A DNA stretch of 64,000 nucleotides. It comes from Bryum argenteum. Its lineage: Eukaryota; Streptophyta; Bryopsida; Bryales; Bryaceae. Below the pieces are notes generated by a model, which was not told the DNA's origin, ran no database searches, and worked only from the letters and a program-made list of their open reading frames with translations. The translations under genes and the position numbers were made by a program. This document shows, piece by piece, positions 44,973 through 55,529 of the stretch; position 1 is the stretch's first letter; each line of letters starts with the position of its first letter. Location: contig CM073324.1 of assembly GCA_037043015.1 (NCBI GenBank), positions 6,779,013-6,843,012 on the forward strand. The letters are read 5' to 3'.

Positions 44973-45700
44973 TCGAGCTTGTCCTTACAAGTCAACCGAG
45001 TGAGTGGAGCAGCGACTCGAGAATAATTCTTGATGAAGATTCGATAGAAGTTAGCAAATCCAAGAAAACATTGTACGTCTCTAACCGTCTTCGGAACCTC
45101 CCATGATACAATTGCTTCCACCTTCTTAGGGTCCATCTTCAAGCCGTCTGTAGTTGCAATGAACCCTAAAAACTCCATCTCGGTTTGGTGGAATAGGCAC
45201 TTCTCCAACTTGGCGTAGAGTCCTCGTTCTCGTAGTTTCTCGAGGACCAAACGAACGTGCTTCTCGTGCTCTTCTTCGTTTTTGGAAAATATCAGGATGT
45301 CATCCAGATAGATGACAACAAAGTCGTCAAGGTGCTCCCGAAAGATGTCATTCATCATGTGTTGGAAAACAAATGGAAGCATTGGTAAGTAAGGCAAAAG
45401 GCATGACATTATATTCAAAATGGCCATACCTTATGCGAACGCCTGTCTTCCACTCGTCTCCTTCCTTGATCCGTACGAGGTTGTAAGCTCCCCTCGATCA
45501 ATTTTTGTAAAGATCTTTGCACGCCCGAGCCGCTCCAAGAGACCAAAATCAAAGGTAACGGGTAACGATTTTTCTTAGTTACTTTGTTGAGGCCTCGATA
45601 GTCCACGCACATTCGTAAGAGCCATCCTTCTTCTTTACAAACAAGATCGGTGCCCCATTGGCGACTTTGAATGACGAATGAAGTTCTTCGCTAGATTCTC
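44726..45700 (-). pseudogene. Reverse transcriptase of element 1
   Basis: [19 protein letters not shown] at 45550-45612 and the catalytic YLDDIL box within VVIYLDDILIFSKNEEEH at about 45300, then FLGFIATTDGLKMDPKKV. The fingers/palm between them is frameshifted, so no full RT is encoded. Confidence 0.93.
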
Positions 45701-45782
45701 GTCAATGTCTTTCGCAGCTCTCCGCTAACTCCGTCTCGAGAGATTGTAGATTGGGCCAAAAGGCGGTTGTGCTCCTTGCGCT

Positions 45783-46469
45783 CTATGGCATATCGTATGG
45801 CGATGCTCCCGGTAGTATGTCCGCGTTCTTCTTCAAAAACACGTCCTCAAAATCCTTGTATTGCTCTTGTATGCTTGCCGTCGAACTCTTCTCCGTGCTA
45901 GTTGGGGCTGCATAGATGACAAAGGGTGCTGCTTCTTTGGATAATCGTACGAACGCCCTTGCTCCAATAAACAATGGTTTCCCTATCTTGGGATGTCTAC
46001 TAGGTTGGCTCTTGGAATGTTCTTTGGAAAAAGTCATTTTCCGCAACTTCCAATCTATGGTAGGGTTATGTTGTTCTAACCAAGAGAGACCTAGGATGAC
46101 AGGGTTTGACGGGGTTCTAATGACATTAAAAACGACGTAACTACTATGGTCCTTAAACGCCACCTCTATAGGTGCGATTTACGGGTGACACCGCCCGGAC
46201 AATAAAGGTCGTCCATCTATCACCTCTACATAAACATGTTTGGACTTCTGTACTAGACGAATCTTGTGGCGCTTAGCAAATTCTTCATCTAAAAAACAAG
46301 TAGATGCTCCCGAATCTAATAGAGCTAAAGTTTTGTGTTTTTGAGGACCAAGAGACAAGGGAATTGTAAAACAACGGGCAGGTTGGACAGAGAAAGAGGA
46401 ACCTGATTGTTGTTGTGGCATTGAATCGTCCAAATGGCATGGTTCCTCTCTCAGTAGCTGGCATCGCAT
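45783..46469 (-). pseudogene. Aspartic protease and start of RT (element 1)
   Basis: LALLDSGASTCFLDEEFAK carries the retropepsin DSGA motif, followed by VILGLSWLEQHNPTIDW. FEDVFLKKNADILP marks the linker to RT. Two frames, joined by a frameshift near 46165. Confidence 0.9.
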
Positions 46470-47410
46470 CGTCGTTTTCCGGGATCCGCACTCCTAGTCT
46501 TAACAATGCGCCGGTTCTGCTTCTTGGGGCAATTTCCAACCTTGTGGCCTTCTTCTCCGTAGTACAAACAGAGTCCTTCTTCCATACGCCGTTTCTTCTC
46601 TTCTGGAGTAAGAGCTCTGACACGTGCCGCGTCGATTTGCATGGCCTCTGCCTCCGAATGAGAACTCAAATTGTTTGCCAACATACTCGTCTTTGTAGCG
46701 ACTCGTTTGGTATTTTGGGCGGTGTCTTGACGACGCTGAATAAACGGTTGTCGCACTTTATAGCTTGGCTAATGGCTTCGTTGAGCGTTTGCGGATCGGG
46801 AAGAGATAAAAGTAGGTCCTTCACATCATCCTCAAACCCCAATAAAATCGACTCACCAATGCTTCTTCGCCCCAGTTGATGTCACAAGCCAGTTGTCTAA
46901 AATCCGATGTGTAGACTGATGCAGAGCGCATTCCTTGTCGTAGTGATCGGATCTTTGTTGTAGGCCATCGGACCTTGTCATGTTCGCCAAATGCTTCGCA
47001 AATGCCTCCAAGAACGTCTCAAAGTTGCTCGAGAATTGGCGATCGTTTCTCGAACAAGGGCAAAAACCACGACAAAGCTTGCCCGTAGTAAGCGAGTTCC
47101 AACAAGTCCAACACGCGCCTCCTCCGTCGGATATCGTTCAGTTGAAATCGTTATCAACTTGATTTGGTTGACAAAACCTCGAAACTTGGAACGCGTTCCG
47201 TCGAACTTGTCGGGAAGACTAACTCTAGGCTCCTTCCGTTGTTGAATCATTGGGTTTTGTTGAACCAAAGGTGTAGTCGCCTCCTCCGGTGTAGTTGCTT
47301 GAGATCGGTGAATCTGAATGATGTTATCCCGATGCTTCGTCATTGTGAAGTCTTGCCATGGCTCCTTCTATCTCCGCTTGTCTATGTGATAATGCGGCAA
47401 GAGCACTCAT
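46451..47410 (-). pseudogene. gag of element 1 (capsid and zinc knuckle)
   Basis: The capsid start RVSLPDKFDGTRSKFRGFVN is at about 47230. The knuckle CLYYGEEGHKVGNC near 46530 has Tyr where the second Cys of CCHC is expected. Frames are broken between 46756 and 46978. Confidence 0.85.
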
Positions 47411-47630
47411 GATGGCGTCAATTTGGATTCCAAATTTTCAGCCATACTAACGTCTTGATCTTTGACTAAATCTACGAAAGAAAAGAAAAATTTGACAAGA
47501 GAACAATATTGGTTTAGAGGAGGGTAATCCGCAACCTCTAAAACACTAGCACACCTTCGAGAAGAGGGTAATCCACTCTCTAACAAGAAGGGACTAACTC
47601 GATATTTGTGAGAAGGTAGTCTCGACAAAC

Positions 47631-48113
47631 TGTCGAGGACACGGAAATGTATGATAAGAATATGTGAAACTAACAAGAATCGACAGGAGCTTGAATTAAC
47701 AAGAAGAGTACACGAACAACAACAAGAGAGATGAGCTAGAGCTCCAAGAGATGCGTTGTCGAGACCGAGGGGTTGCCCTCGGCCTCGACTCCTATATATA
47801 CTAGCTAAGAAGAAGGTTCTCCGGAACCTTCCTCAACCTAGGACCTTCTAGGACCTTCCAAGAACTTCCAAGACCTTCCGAAGCTTCCGGGGCCTTCCGG
47901 AAACTTCAAGGACCTTCCAAAAACTTCCGAGACTTCCGAACTTCCGAAGTTTCCGGAAGCTTCTAGAACCTTCTAGAACCTTCCTAAGTTGTCTACCTAG
48001 TACGTGGCCGTGACACAGGGAATCTTCAAGGAATCTTCGAAGAATCTTTTAGGGAATCTTCAGAGAATATTTTAGAAGAACCTTCTAGAAACTTCTTGTG
48101 TATGTCCGTGACA
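47631..48113 (-). repeat. 5' LTR of element 1 (483 bp)
   Basis: Starts TGTCGAGGACACGG and ends TATGTCCGTGACA; TATA-like sequence at 47793-47801. It differs from the 3' LTR mainly by small losses inside the GAA/TTC pentamer region, so the insertion is not brand new. Confidence 0.95.
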
Positions 48114-48137
48114 GTTGGATTGGGAAGAATGCTCCAT
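48114..48137 (-). pseudogene. Displaced first 8 codons of the hAT transposase
   Basis: The minus strand from 48137 reads ATG GAG CAT and continues in phase to 48114, where the chromovirus starts. Removing 41935-48113 (element plus one TSD copy) joins these codons in frame to 41934. The insertion therefore lies 24 nt into the transposase frame. Confidence 0.88.
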
Positions 48138-48307
48138 GTTTTGGAACCGCACCTCCGCCGCTGCAATGAAACCGGTGACGACAACACGCACTGCAAGGGC
48201 TCAAGTTACTCTTTGCACATATAGACCGAGCAGGGGGCTTCTCATGGGGAGACCCAAGACAACGGGCCAAGCGCAAAGGAAAGTGGCTTCGAGCCCGTGA
48301 ACGACTC

Positions 48308-48318
48308 CTTATATACTC
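48308..48318 (-). promoter_or_regulatory. TATA box of the hAT transposase gene
   Basis: The minus strand reads GAGTATATAAGGAG about 170 bp before the displaced ATG at 48137, at the edge of the second GC-rich array. Confidence 0.6.
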
Positions 48319-48480
48319 CACAGCCAGATCGGCGGTCGCCACAGCCAGATCGGCGGTCGCCCTAACAACAACGCTGTCGCGCCATGTGAACCGGCGGTCG
48401 CCCTGGCCTTGACTTCATTGCGCTTAGCTGACCGCGGCCGCCCTAGCCCTACCTGGGGTTGGATACCGGTCGCCATAGCG
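48317..48480. repeat. GC-rich palindromic array 2
   Basis: Copies of GATCGGCGGTCGCC and variants, the same motif family as 38094-38440, on the other side of the hAT gene. Confidence 0.85.
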
Positions 48481-48703
48481 ATGACAGATTGTTCGGACGA
48501 AGAGCACTTTACTCTCCAAGTCAAAATCCATGGTCCACGTAGTACAGCTATTATTAACTAGAATCCCGGAGACCATGTGGGTCAAAAATGTTTGATTCGC
48601 AATAATGCTTTTCTTTTGAAAAGAAAAAAAATTAATAATAATAAAGGGAACATGCGAAGGCAAGAGAGAGAACAATAAGGACTCATATTAGAAACTAGAG
48701 TTT
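48481..48703. other. Short spacer right of array 2
   Basis: No gene. It may include the outer end of the hAT element, but no terminal repeat matching the left side was found. Confidence 0.4.
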
Positions 48704-48937
48704 TGTAAGAGTCTAGCTGTCAAAACCAGCAAAAACTACAAAAGAAATATATTGATCTAAGACTTAGGTTTACAATGAATAAGAGTCCCTTATATACTAA
48801 TCTCTTGGCTCAACTGCCGAGGCTATACTTTAGCTCTACTGCCGAGGCTATACTTTAGCTCTACTGCCGAAGTTCTATTTATAAAATTAATAGCGAGTGA
48901 ACATCCGAGCTTATCAACGAGGCCTTGGCCCATGACA
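48704..48937 (-). repeat. 3' LTR of element 2 (234 bp)
   Basis: TGTAAGAGTC...CCCATGACA. TATA-like TATATA at about 48791. It has two full copies plus one variant of a 25-bp CTGCCGAGGCTATACTTTAG unit. Confidence 0.95.
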
Positions 48938-49233
48938 AATGCCTCCTCCTCCTCCTCCTCATGTGCTGATGAATTAACAAGTGTCATACAAGAGAATGTG
49001 CCCAAGGAATATCAGTACCAGACGCGCACAACGAAAATCCTCGGCCACCGAGCGTCGTGTATTTGACTGACGTTCTTGAGTCTCTTGCGCAATGGCCATT
49101 GCCGTTGTTGCCAGTTCACTTGAATTACGCCAGATCTTTCAAACAAGCTTGCGTCCTTTTTCCGCCGGTGACAACGAAGAACCCGCCTCCTCGGGTATAG
49201 TAATATTCATGACCGAATGATGATAACCGTGAG

Positions 49234-50132
49234 TCATAAAAATGCGGACATACCTATAGATCGCGACACACGATTATTCAACGCCATCATCGCGATCGGC
49301 AAATCGAAAAGCCCAATCTTCTTGCTCAAATGTCGTGAAAATACGAAGATATGTTTCAAGCTCTTGATTCGCCCTCTCTGTTGCACCATCTGCTCTCGGA
49401 TGGAAAGTCGCCGACAACCGACGCGCGTAATCTTCATCAATCTGCATACTTCTGTCAAAAGCAGACTAACAAATTGACTACCACGATCCGACACAATTGC
49501 TGCAGGCAATCCGTGATGCTGAAAAACTTGCTCTAAAAGTTTGTGAGCCACATCAAGTGCACGAATTGTCTTCATAGGCACAGCAATGATAGATTTGGAC
49601 AAACGATCTGTCACAACCATGATATTTGTCGATCGGCCGCTTGGTGCCAATCCGGTAATAAAATCAATGGAGAGCTCAGTCCAAATCCGTGCCGGAATTG
49701 GCAAAGGTTTTAGCAACCCTTGCTTCTGCTCCCGCCAAATCTTCGATTTTCCACACACGTTGCAATTCCGTACAAATCTCCGAATCTCTCTTGTGTCAAC
49801 CCAAGCCACGTATATTCACGTGCAATCAAGTCACGCGTACCCTCACGACCTGGATGTCCTGCTAGTGGTGAATCATGAGTAGATTGGATCAAACGTGTAC
49901 GAAGAGGTTCGTGCGCCGGAATCCATATTCGTCCACGCCAACGCAATCGATGACCTGAATCTACAGAACACTCACTAATCGTGATAGGTAAGCCCCATTC
50001 TTTAGGTAGTCGGTGCTCACCATCCATAACCGCCTTTCGCATCTTCCAATAACGATGATTTGTTTGCAGGGCAACATCCCATAATGCAATCATCTCTGCG
50101 TCAATAAATGGACATATGGGACGCGGGGTCAT
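49234..50132 (-). pseudogene. Integrase of element 2
   Basis: HSTHDSPLAGHPGREGTRDL zinc-finger part near 49880, CNVCGKSK, first Asp in ELSIDFITGLAPSGRSTNI, second Asp in AAIVSDRGSQFVS. The region of the catalytic Glu is out of frame. Confidence 0.9.
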
Positions 50133-50248
50133 TATCGACTACAAGCGAGCCTCTTTTCTCGAATCGCATCACCATCTCGCGATCCATGCGGATTTAGCGA
50201 CAACCTTCAAAGCGCCATCATCTCCGTCAAAAAGTCGATGATATCGAT

Positions 50249-50596
50249 TCATGATTCGATCATCATCTGCGTGTTGGGAAGATCCTGCTCCCGACGAGAA
50301 AGTGCATCCGATTGAACTTGATCCTTGCCAGGCTTGTGCACGATCTCAAAGTCAAAATCATTCAACTCGTAGGCCCAACGCATTTGCCTCTCGCTCAAAT
50401 GTTGCTTCTTCAAAATAAGCCAAATTGCGATGATCCAACTCACTTCAAAATGTTGGCCAACAAGTAATGTACGCCACTCGCGGATGCAATGTACAATCGC
50501 TAGCATTTCCTTGTCATGAATCGGATAATTGGACTCGGCTGACCGTTTCTTCGAGAAATAAGCAACCGCATGCCAAAGTCCGTCCACCTTTTGCAT
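50249..50596 (-). pseudogene. RNase H of element 2
   Basis: VAYFSKKRSAESNYPIHDKE, MLAIVHCIREWRTLL and FEIVHKPGKDQVQSDALSRR are typical Ty3 RNase H motifs. The N-terminal catalytic part is frameshifted. Confidence 0.9.
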
Positions 50597-50848
50597 TAAG
50601 GTGCCACCAACAAAGATAACCGGGAGGAATCACATTCAATGGTTGTTTCCAAACCTGGAGTCCATTTAACGAGCACCGTCGCATGAATTAATGCCTCCTT
50701 CAATCGATCAAAGGCATGTTGATATTTCGATGTCAATGGAAAGGTTGATCTTTCCGCGTTAGTCGAGTAAGAGGTTACGCAATGTTAGAATATCCATCTA
50801 TGAATTGTCGATAATAATTGCGAAAACCTAAAAATCCACGAACTCCTT

Positions 50849-51680
50849 TCACTTTTCTTGGCGGCTCCCATTGACGAATTGCCTCAAGTTTTCTTTGGAT
50901 CGACCGCAAACCCCAACCGTCTTCACCAAATATCCAAGATACTTAATAGTGCCCGCTTCAAACTCGCTCTTATCAAAACCAAGTTGAAGCTCTGCGTTAG
51001 CAAGCTTACGGATGATCCTGAGAACTGCATCACGATGTTCTTTTTGAGTATCACTATAGATCACCACGTCATCAATATATGCGGAGCAGCATATATCCAA
51101 TTCTTCGCGAAGTATCCAATTGATATATCGGCGAAAAGTTGCGGCGTGCGCCCGTCGGTCAAAACGGTGTGACCAACCACTCATATAAGCCAAAGCGTGT
51201 TTTGAACGCCGTCTTCCACTCGTCACCTTCTTTCACACGTATCCGATGAAACGCAGAGATTACATCAACCTTGGAGATATATTTGGCTGCAGCAATGGAT
51301 CTTAACGTCTCATCAATGCGCGGAAATCGGATAGCTGTCCTTCCGACTCATCTCGTTCAATCGCCGATAGTCAACACGAATCGCAATCCTCCGCCAGGTT
51401 TCTTCACAAATATGACCCGGTAAGCTGCGGGTGAATTACTTACGCGAATAAATCCATTATCCAACAACTCCGTAAGGGTCTTGCGCAAAACTAATAATTG
51501 ATCCTTGGACATCGATCTGGCATGGCGGGGATGTCATCATTAGTCTTCCTTCAATAAGATTGATCTCATGATCAACCCCTTTCCTATGCGGGGGGCAACG
51601 ACTTTGCATCTTGTCGATTAAAAGCGTCAATAATCGGCATGAGCGATCGGGAGCATGTTGTGCCGGGTCCCTATACACCT
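50849..51680 (-). pseudogene. Reverse transcriptase of element 2
   Basis: PPHRKGVDHEINLIEGR at about 51560 is the RT start, and CSAYIDDVVIYSDTQKEH near 51070 is the catalytic box (YIDD rather than element 1's YLDD), followed by KYLGYLV. Frames are interrupted between. Confidence 0.88.
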
Positions 51681-52286
51681 TACATTTGTAGTGCCTTGGA
51701 TGTCAACCAAGTCGGCACTAAAAACCTCTACCGGGTTCACCGCTTCTCTCGCAAAGTTTGAATTATCGATGCACGTATCTCTTGCATTGGCTCCAACGTA
51801 ATCGGTCGAGTCTTCACAATCATCTTGAAAGGTTTTCGAATGCAAACCTCTTCTTTAGCAAGTCGAACACTTGCATCATGTCGCTCCATCCAACCTTTTC
51901 CCAAGATTATATCATCTATCCGTCATCCCGGAATAACATAGGCAACAATCTTCTCCTCCATACCATCAATATTGGCCATAAAATTTGCAATTTGGCAAAT
52001 CATAGGCCGCTTCTTCATTGTCGTAACTTGCTCCAAAGATCTAGGTTGAATAGATGACGCATCCAACCCTCTCCGTCGAACAAATTGCTCGCATACGATT
52101 TGCAAAGCATTGGCATCCAGAATCACACAAAGCACGAGTAGATATAGTTGAGTTTATTAAAACATCAACATACATACCACCCGTGTCTAAGCTGTCTCCT
52201 AGATTCTTCAACTTTGACAACCTGCCTCCACGCCTCCGACTGAGGCTTATGCCGGAAGCTGCTCGTTTTCCGACTCTACATCAGAG

Positions 52287-53255
52287 TCACAACTCTCCAT
52301 CTCTTTGACCTCCTCTGTCTTGACATTGCTCTTTTCTTTCTTCTCCGCGCACTATCGAAGTTTTGTCCGCGCTCTCTTTCTTCTTCTTCTCATTGCCTTC
52401 ACCTTGCTTGGATGAACATTCATTTGCACGGTGGCCTCGCTTCAAACATAAAAAACAGCGTCCCTCTTGGCGACACCGTTGTTGTTCCTCCAAAGTCAGA
52501 CGTCTCCGAAGCTTGCTTATTTGGACTGTAGGCATCCAATCCATCTCATCTCCATCTGGCCATACGCGATTTGATGTCGCGATCGGAGCTGCACAACCCT
52601 TCTGATATTGCAAGCAATCAAGTTGAGAGCCGACCGCCAACAAAGCTTGGACAAACATACCATAATCGATGTACGTCACAGGTCCAATCATCGCACGTTG
52701 CATCTCTGAGTTGAGAGCACCGCGAAGATATCCTATCTTCACCATATCCGGAACCATGGTAAGTTGACTCTCACCAAGCTCCTTCTCAAACTTGGGCAAG
52801 AATGTTGCGAATGACTCCCTACCCTGCTTCATTGCTTGAAGCCGATTCAATGCCAGCACTTTCTTTGCATTCGGTCGATGTAAACGCTGTCAAGATGTTG
52901 AATAAAAGTCGCCGCATTGCAACCACGTTGATTTTGGTAGAAAGATACTACCATCATCTGCGCTTCGCGTCCATCCTCGAAAACAAGTATGCGGCTTGAT
53001 CTTGAGGTGTACCAAGTCTGACTCCATCAATTGAAGCTTGTTATCCGCTTCGACCTTCCATATCGGGTAGCCCTTGCGACTCCCGTCAAACTTTGAAATA
53101 TCGGCAATCGCTTGCGCAATGCGACGGCGTTCCTCCATATTGTTCTTTGCATCGATTGCGGCATCATCTGCGATGAAGACGGACCTCCTAAACTCGTGAA
53201 TTGTCCAAATGCTGAACCACTGCGATCGTTGTGCAACCAATCGCTCGATAGCCAA
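52287..53255 (-). pseudogene. gag of element 2
   Basis: Helical capsid-like region (FLPKFEKELGESQL, KIGYLRGALNSEMQR) and a complete CCHC knuckle CFLCLKRGHRANEC near 52430, then a Lys/Glu-rich tail. A frameshift separates the N-terminal part (52890-53255). Confidence 0.88.
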
Positions 53256-53588
53256 CTTCTCGACTTGCCGAAAGCTTGAAGTGTGTGCGCAACCTCACGA
53301 TCTCCTGTTGATAGTCTTCCGCCGTAATTTCTCCTTGCGCCTGCTGCTGCTACTGCTGCAAGATCTCATCATCGATCATCTGGGCGTTCTCCATCTCAAA
53401 AAGCAACACCTCTCAATCAACTCTTCAGGCTTCGCAAAGCCTTCAAATGCGTCCCGGTTCTGTGGCTATCTTCAATCACTACCACGAGGGTGGATAAGTT
53501 CCTCAATCTAATCAATGTCCTACTTTTGTCGTTTGAAAAAACAAGGGAGGATGAAGCCCTTCAGAAAATCAAGAGAAGTCTTGGATTA

Positions 53589-53897
53589 TGTAAGAGTCTA
53601 GCTGTCAAAACAAGCAAAAACTACAAAAGAAATATATTGATCCAAGACTTAGGTTTACAATGAATAAGAGTCCCTTATATACTAACTTCTTGGCTCAACT
53701 GCCGAGGCTATACTTTAGCTCTACTGCCGAGGCTATACTTTAGCTCTACTGCCGAGGCTATACTTTAGCTCTACTGCGGAGGCTATACTTTAGCTCTACT
53801 GCCGAGGCTATACTTTAGCTCTACTGCCGAAGTTCTATTGATAAAATTAATAGCGAGTGAACATCCGAGCTTATCAACGAGGCCTTGGCCCATGACA
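53589..53897 (-). repeat. 5' LTR of element 2 (309 bp)
   Basis: Same ends as 48704-48937 but with five full copies of the 25-bp unit. The 75-bp length difference is exactly three units. Confidence 0.95.
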
Positions 53898-53902
53898 AGT
53901 TT

Positions 53903-54210
53903 TAACTTCTCTTGCTCCAAATCCAAAAAATAAAGGGATGAATATTGCTCAATCCACGTTTCCTAAATAATTAAGAATGATAAAAATTGCCATGTATCAA
54001 TGATGGTACCTCGGACATTGAAGGTTTTTCCTTTATGCTTATACCACATGCAATAGTGAGATTTCATTCACCAAGAATATTTAAATTGAAGAAAATCAAA
54101 AACTTCATATTCACATTCAACGTTTTTGCATACAAAATGGCAATTGCACTTAGTGTTTGGTATTGAGTACACTACTTTTCTACAATTGCTATAAAAACGT
54201 GATTAACTAA
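53903..54210. other. AT-rich spacer
   Basis: No gene or repeat recognised between element 2 and the next ORF. Confidence 0.5.
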
Positions 54211-54921
54211 CTACCAGTCATTCTTCGCTTGGGCCCCCTTCATTGTAAAGTTGGCTTGGCCCCCCTTCTGTACAAACTTGGCTTGGCCCCCCTTCATCAA
54301 AATGTGCCTGACCTTCCTCCATCGTTTGGTTCGGCTCCCCTTCATCCACTTCTCGGCTTCGGTCCCTTCTTCTTCTGAATCTGACGAAACTATGTCCTCA
54401 TCAGGGATTCCTCCTTTGTAACCCCTAGGTGTTGTAAGCCCTTCTCGTGGGTTGGCCGCTGGGTAAGGAGCTCGCGGAATATGGGGTTCTGTTGGCTTAA
54501 TTGATTGAGGGGATTTTTTAAACGTCCTCCGATCCACGTCCCTTTGCAAAATTACCTCCGCGTACACCATTTGTGCTATGTTGTACGAAACCTCGTTGCT
54601 CACCACATGCACACCGGCGTAGAGGAACTTCCACACTTCAATGCATCGTTGCACAAATTCATCGTGATGGCAATAGTGCAAATTTGCGCAATTCAGGCGG
54701 CGATGAAACTCGTGACGATAGTGTGGAAACAAATGGCCGATGTGGCACCAAGCAATGTACCACTTGCAAGTCTTAAGGGTCCACGGTTCCTCTACTTGCG
54801 CCCACCCCGGAAAAGCCTGTAGCGTGGGATCTATGAGAATCCTGTGAAATCTCCTTTGCATCTTTCCTTTCCTCTTGCAGTCCTTGTCTCTCGCTATCTT
54901 CCGCTCCTGGCTAGGCGTCAT
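54211..54921 (-). CDS. Unknown ORF X, conserved repeat-associated family
   Basis: 236 residues from ATG 54921 (frame is open slightly further upstream, but the paralogue starts at the matching ATG). Function unknown. A strongly conserved core at about 90-155 (CHHDEFVQRCIEVWKFLY, NEVSYNIAQMVYAEVIL, KKSPQS, IPRAP) is shared with 61747-63174, as is AFPGW...WCHI-LFPH upstream. Several Cys and His (CKWYIAWCHIGHLFPHYRH, NLHYCHHDEF) could bind metal. The C-terminus is an acidic patch, then three KGGQAK-type repeats encoded by about 30-bp DNA repeats. Occurrence in two copies beside GC-rich arrays suggests a transposon-borne gene (inference). Confidence 0.6.
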   Translation of the reverse strand: MTPSQERKIARDKDCKRKGKMQRRFHRILIDPTLQAFPGWAQVEEPWTLKTCKWYIAWCHIGHLFPHYRHEFHRRLNCANLHYCHHDEFVQRCIEVWKFLYAGVHVVSNEVSYNIAQMVYAEVILQRDVDRRTFKKSPQSIKPTEPHIPRAPYPAANPREGLTTPRGYKGGIPDEDIVSSDSEEEGTEAEKWMKGSRTKRWRKVRHILMKGGQAKFVQKGGQANFTMKGAQAKNDW

Positions 54922-55529
54922 GGTCACCCAAATGCTAACCAAGGAAGAAAATTTTTAAACTAACTCAAAAAAAAGTTATATCTATTCCGTGGTGTCGGAC
55001 CCCGTTTTTTCGATTTTTGGCCATTATGTTCTAATGCGCATTAAGAATATGTATAGTGTCTAGAATCCGACCTATGTATTTGCTAAGCCGTATAGTATAA
55101 GGCAATTACGTTTTTACAAATAAAGGAATTAGTTAAAATCTAGTTTGTGTTAAGTAGGACGGATTTGCCAATCCGTACTCTGTCCCCGTACGGCTAGGAC
55201 GTGCTGTCAGAGGACGGATTAGGAGTTATGATGGCAGGAGAAGGACGGAGTGGCGAAGAATTTAATAATGACGAGAAATCTAGAAGGCGACTCCGTACGA
55301 AGAGGACAATGATGGCGGCGGACCAAGTTATGATGGTCGGACTTAACTCCGGCCCCCTCGATAAAAGGCCACCCGTCCGCCCTTGTCGTCACCTGCCTCC
55401 TCGTTTTCTGCGCCCTTTGTCGTCTTGCGCTCCTGTCCTCCGTCTTCCGTCTTCCGTCCTTAGCTCCGATCCGGCCCACTGGCCGATCTCAGCCCGACGA
55501 CTCTCTATTTCCTTGCGCACTTCTTTCCG
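54922..55529. other. Divergent promoter region of ORF X and the gag-like gene
   Basis: Between the minus ORF X and the plus gene at 55530. GATAAAAGG at 55370-55378 is a TATA-like box 152-160 bp before the ATG. From about 55150 on there are several GGACGGA/TCCGTCC phrases, repeated again after the gene (57430-58140). Confidence 0.5.

Larger units (their letters stand above)
41940..48113 (-). mobile_element. Complete Ty3/gypsy chromovirus (element 1)
   Basis: Full structure on the minus strand: 5' LTR 48113-47631, gag, protease, RT, RNase H, integrase with chromodomain, an extra ORF, polypurine tract AGAAGGGGAGG (about 42450-42462), 3' LTR 42446-41940. It is flanked by the 5-bp duplication GTTGG (41935-41939 and 48114-48118). 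Order PR-RT-RH-INT-chromodomain places it among chromoviruses. The coding region has many frameshifts and one altered zinc-knuckle cysteine, so it is unlikely to be autonomous as written. The host site is the hAT transposase frame. Confidence 0.95.
48704..53897 (-). mobile_element. Complete Ty3/gypsy element (element 2)
   Basis: LTRs 53589-53897 (5') and 48704-48937 (3') in minus orientation, with target duplication AGTTT at 48699-48703 and 53898-53902. A GAGGAGGAGGAGG polypurine tract precedes the 3' LTR (about 48943-48960). Gag, protease/RT, RNase H and integrase follow in Ty3 order on the minus strand, with many frameshifts. No chromodomain was recognised. It is only distantly related to element 1. 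Confidence 0.94.

Noticed and set aside
37899-48540. Defined terminal inverted repeats of the hAT element
   Set aside because: The left candidate CAGGGTTGTC has no matching inverted copy on the right, and no 8-bp duplication was found.
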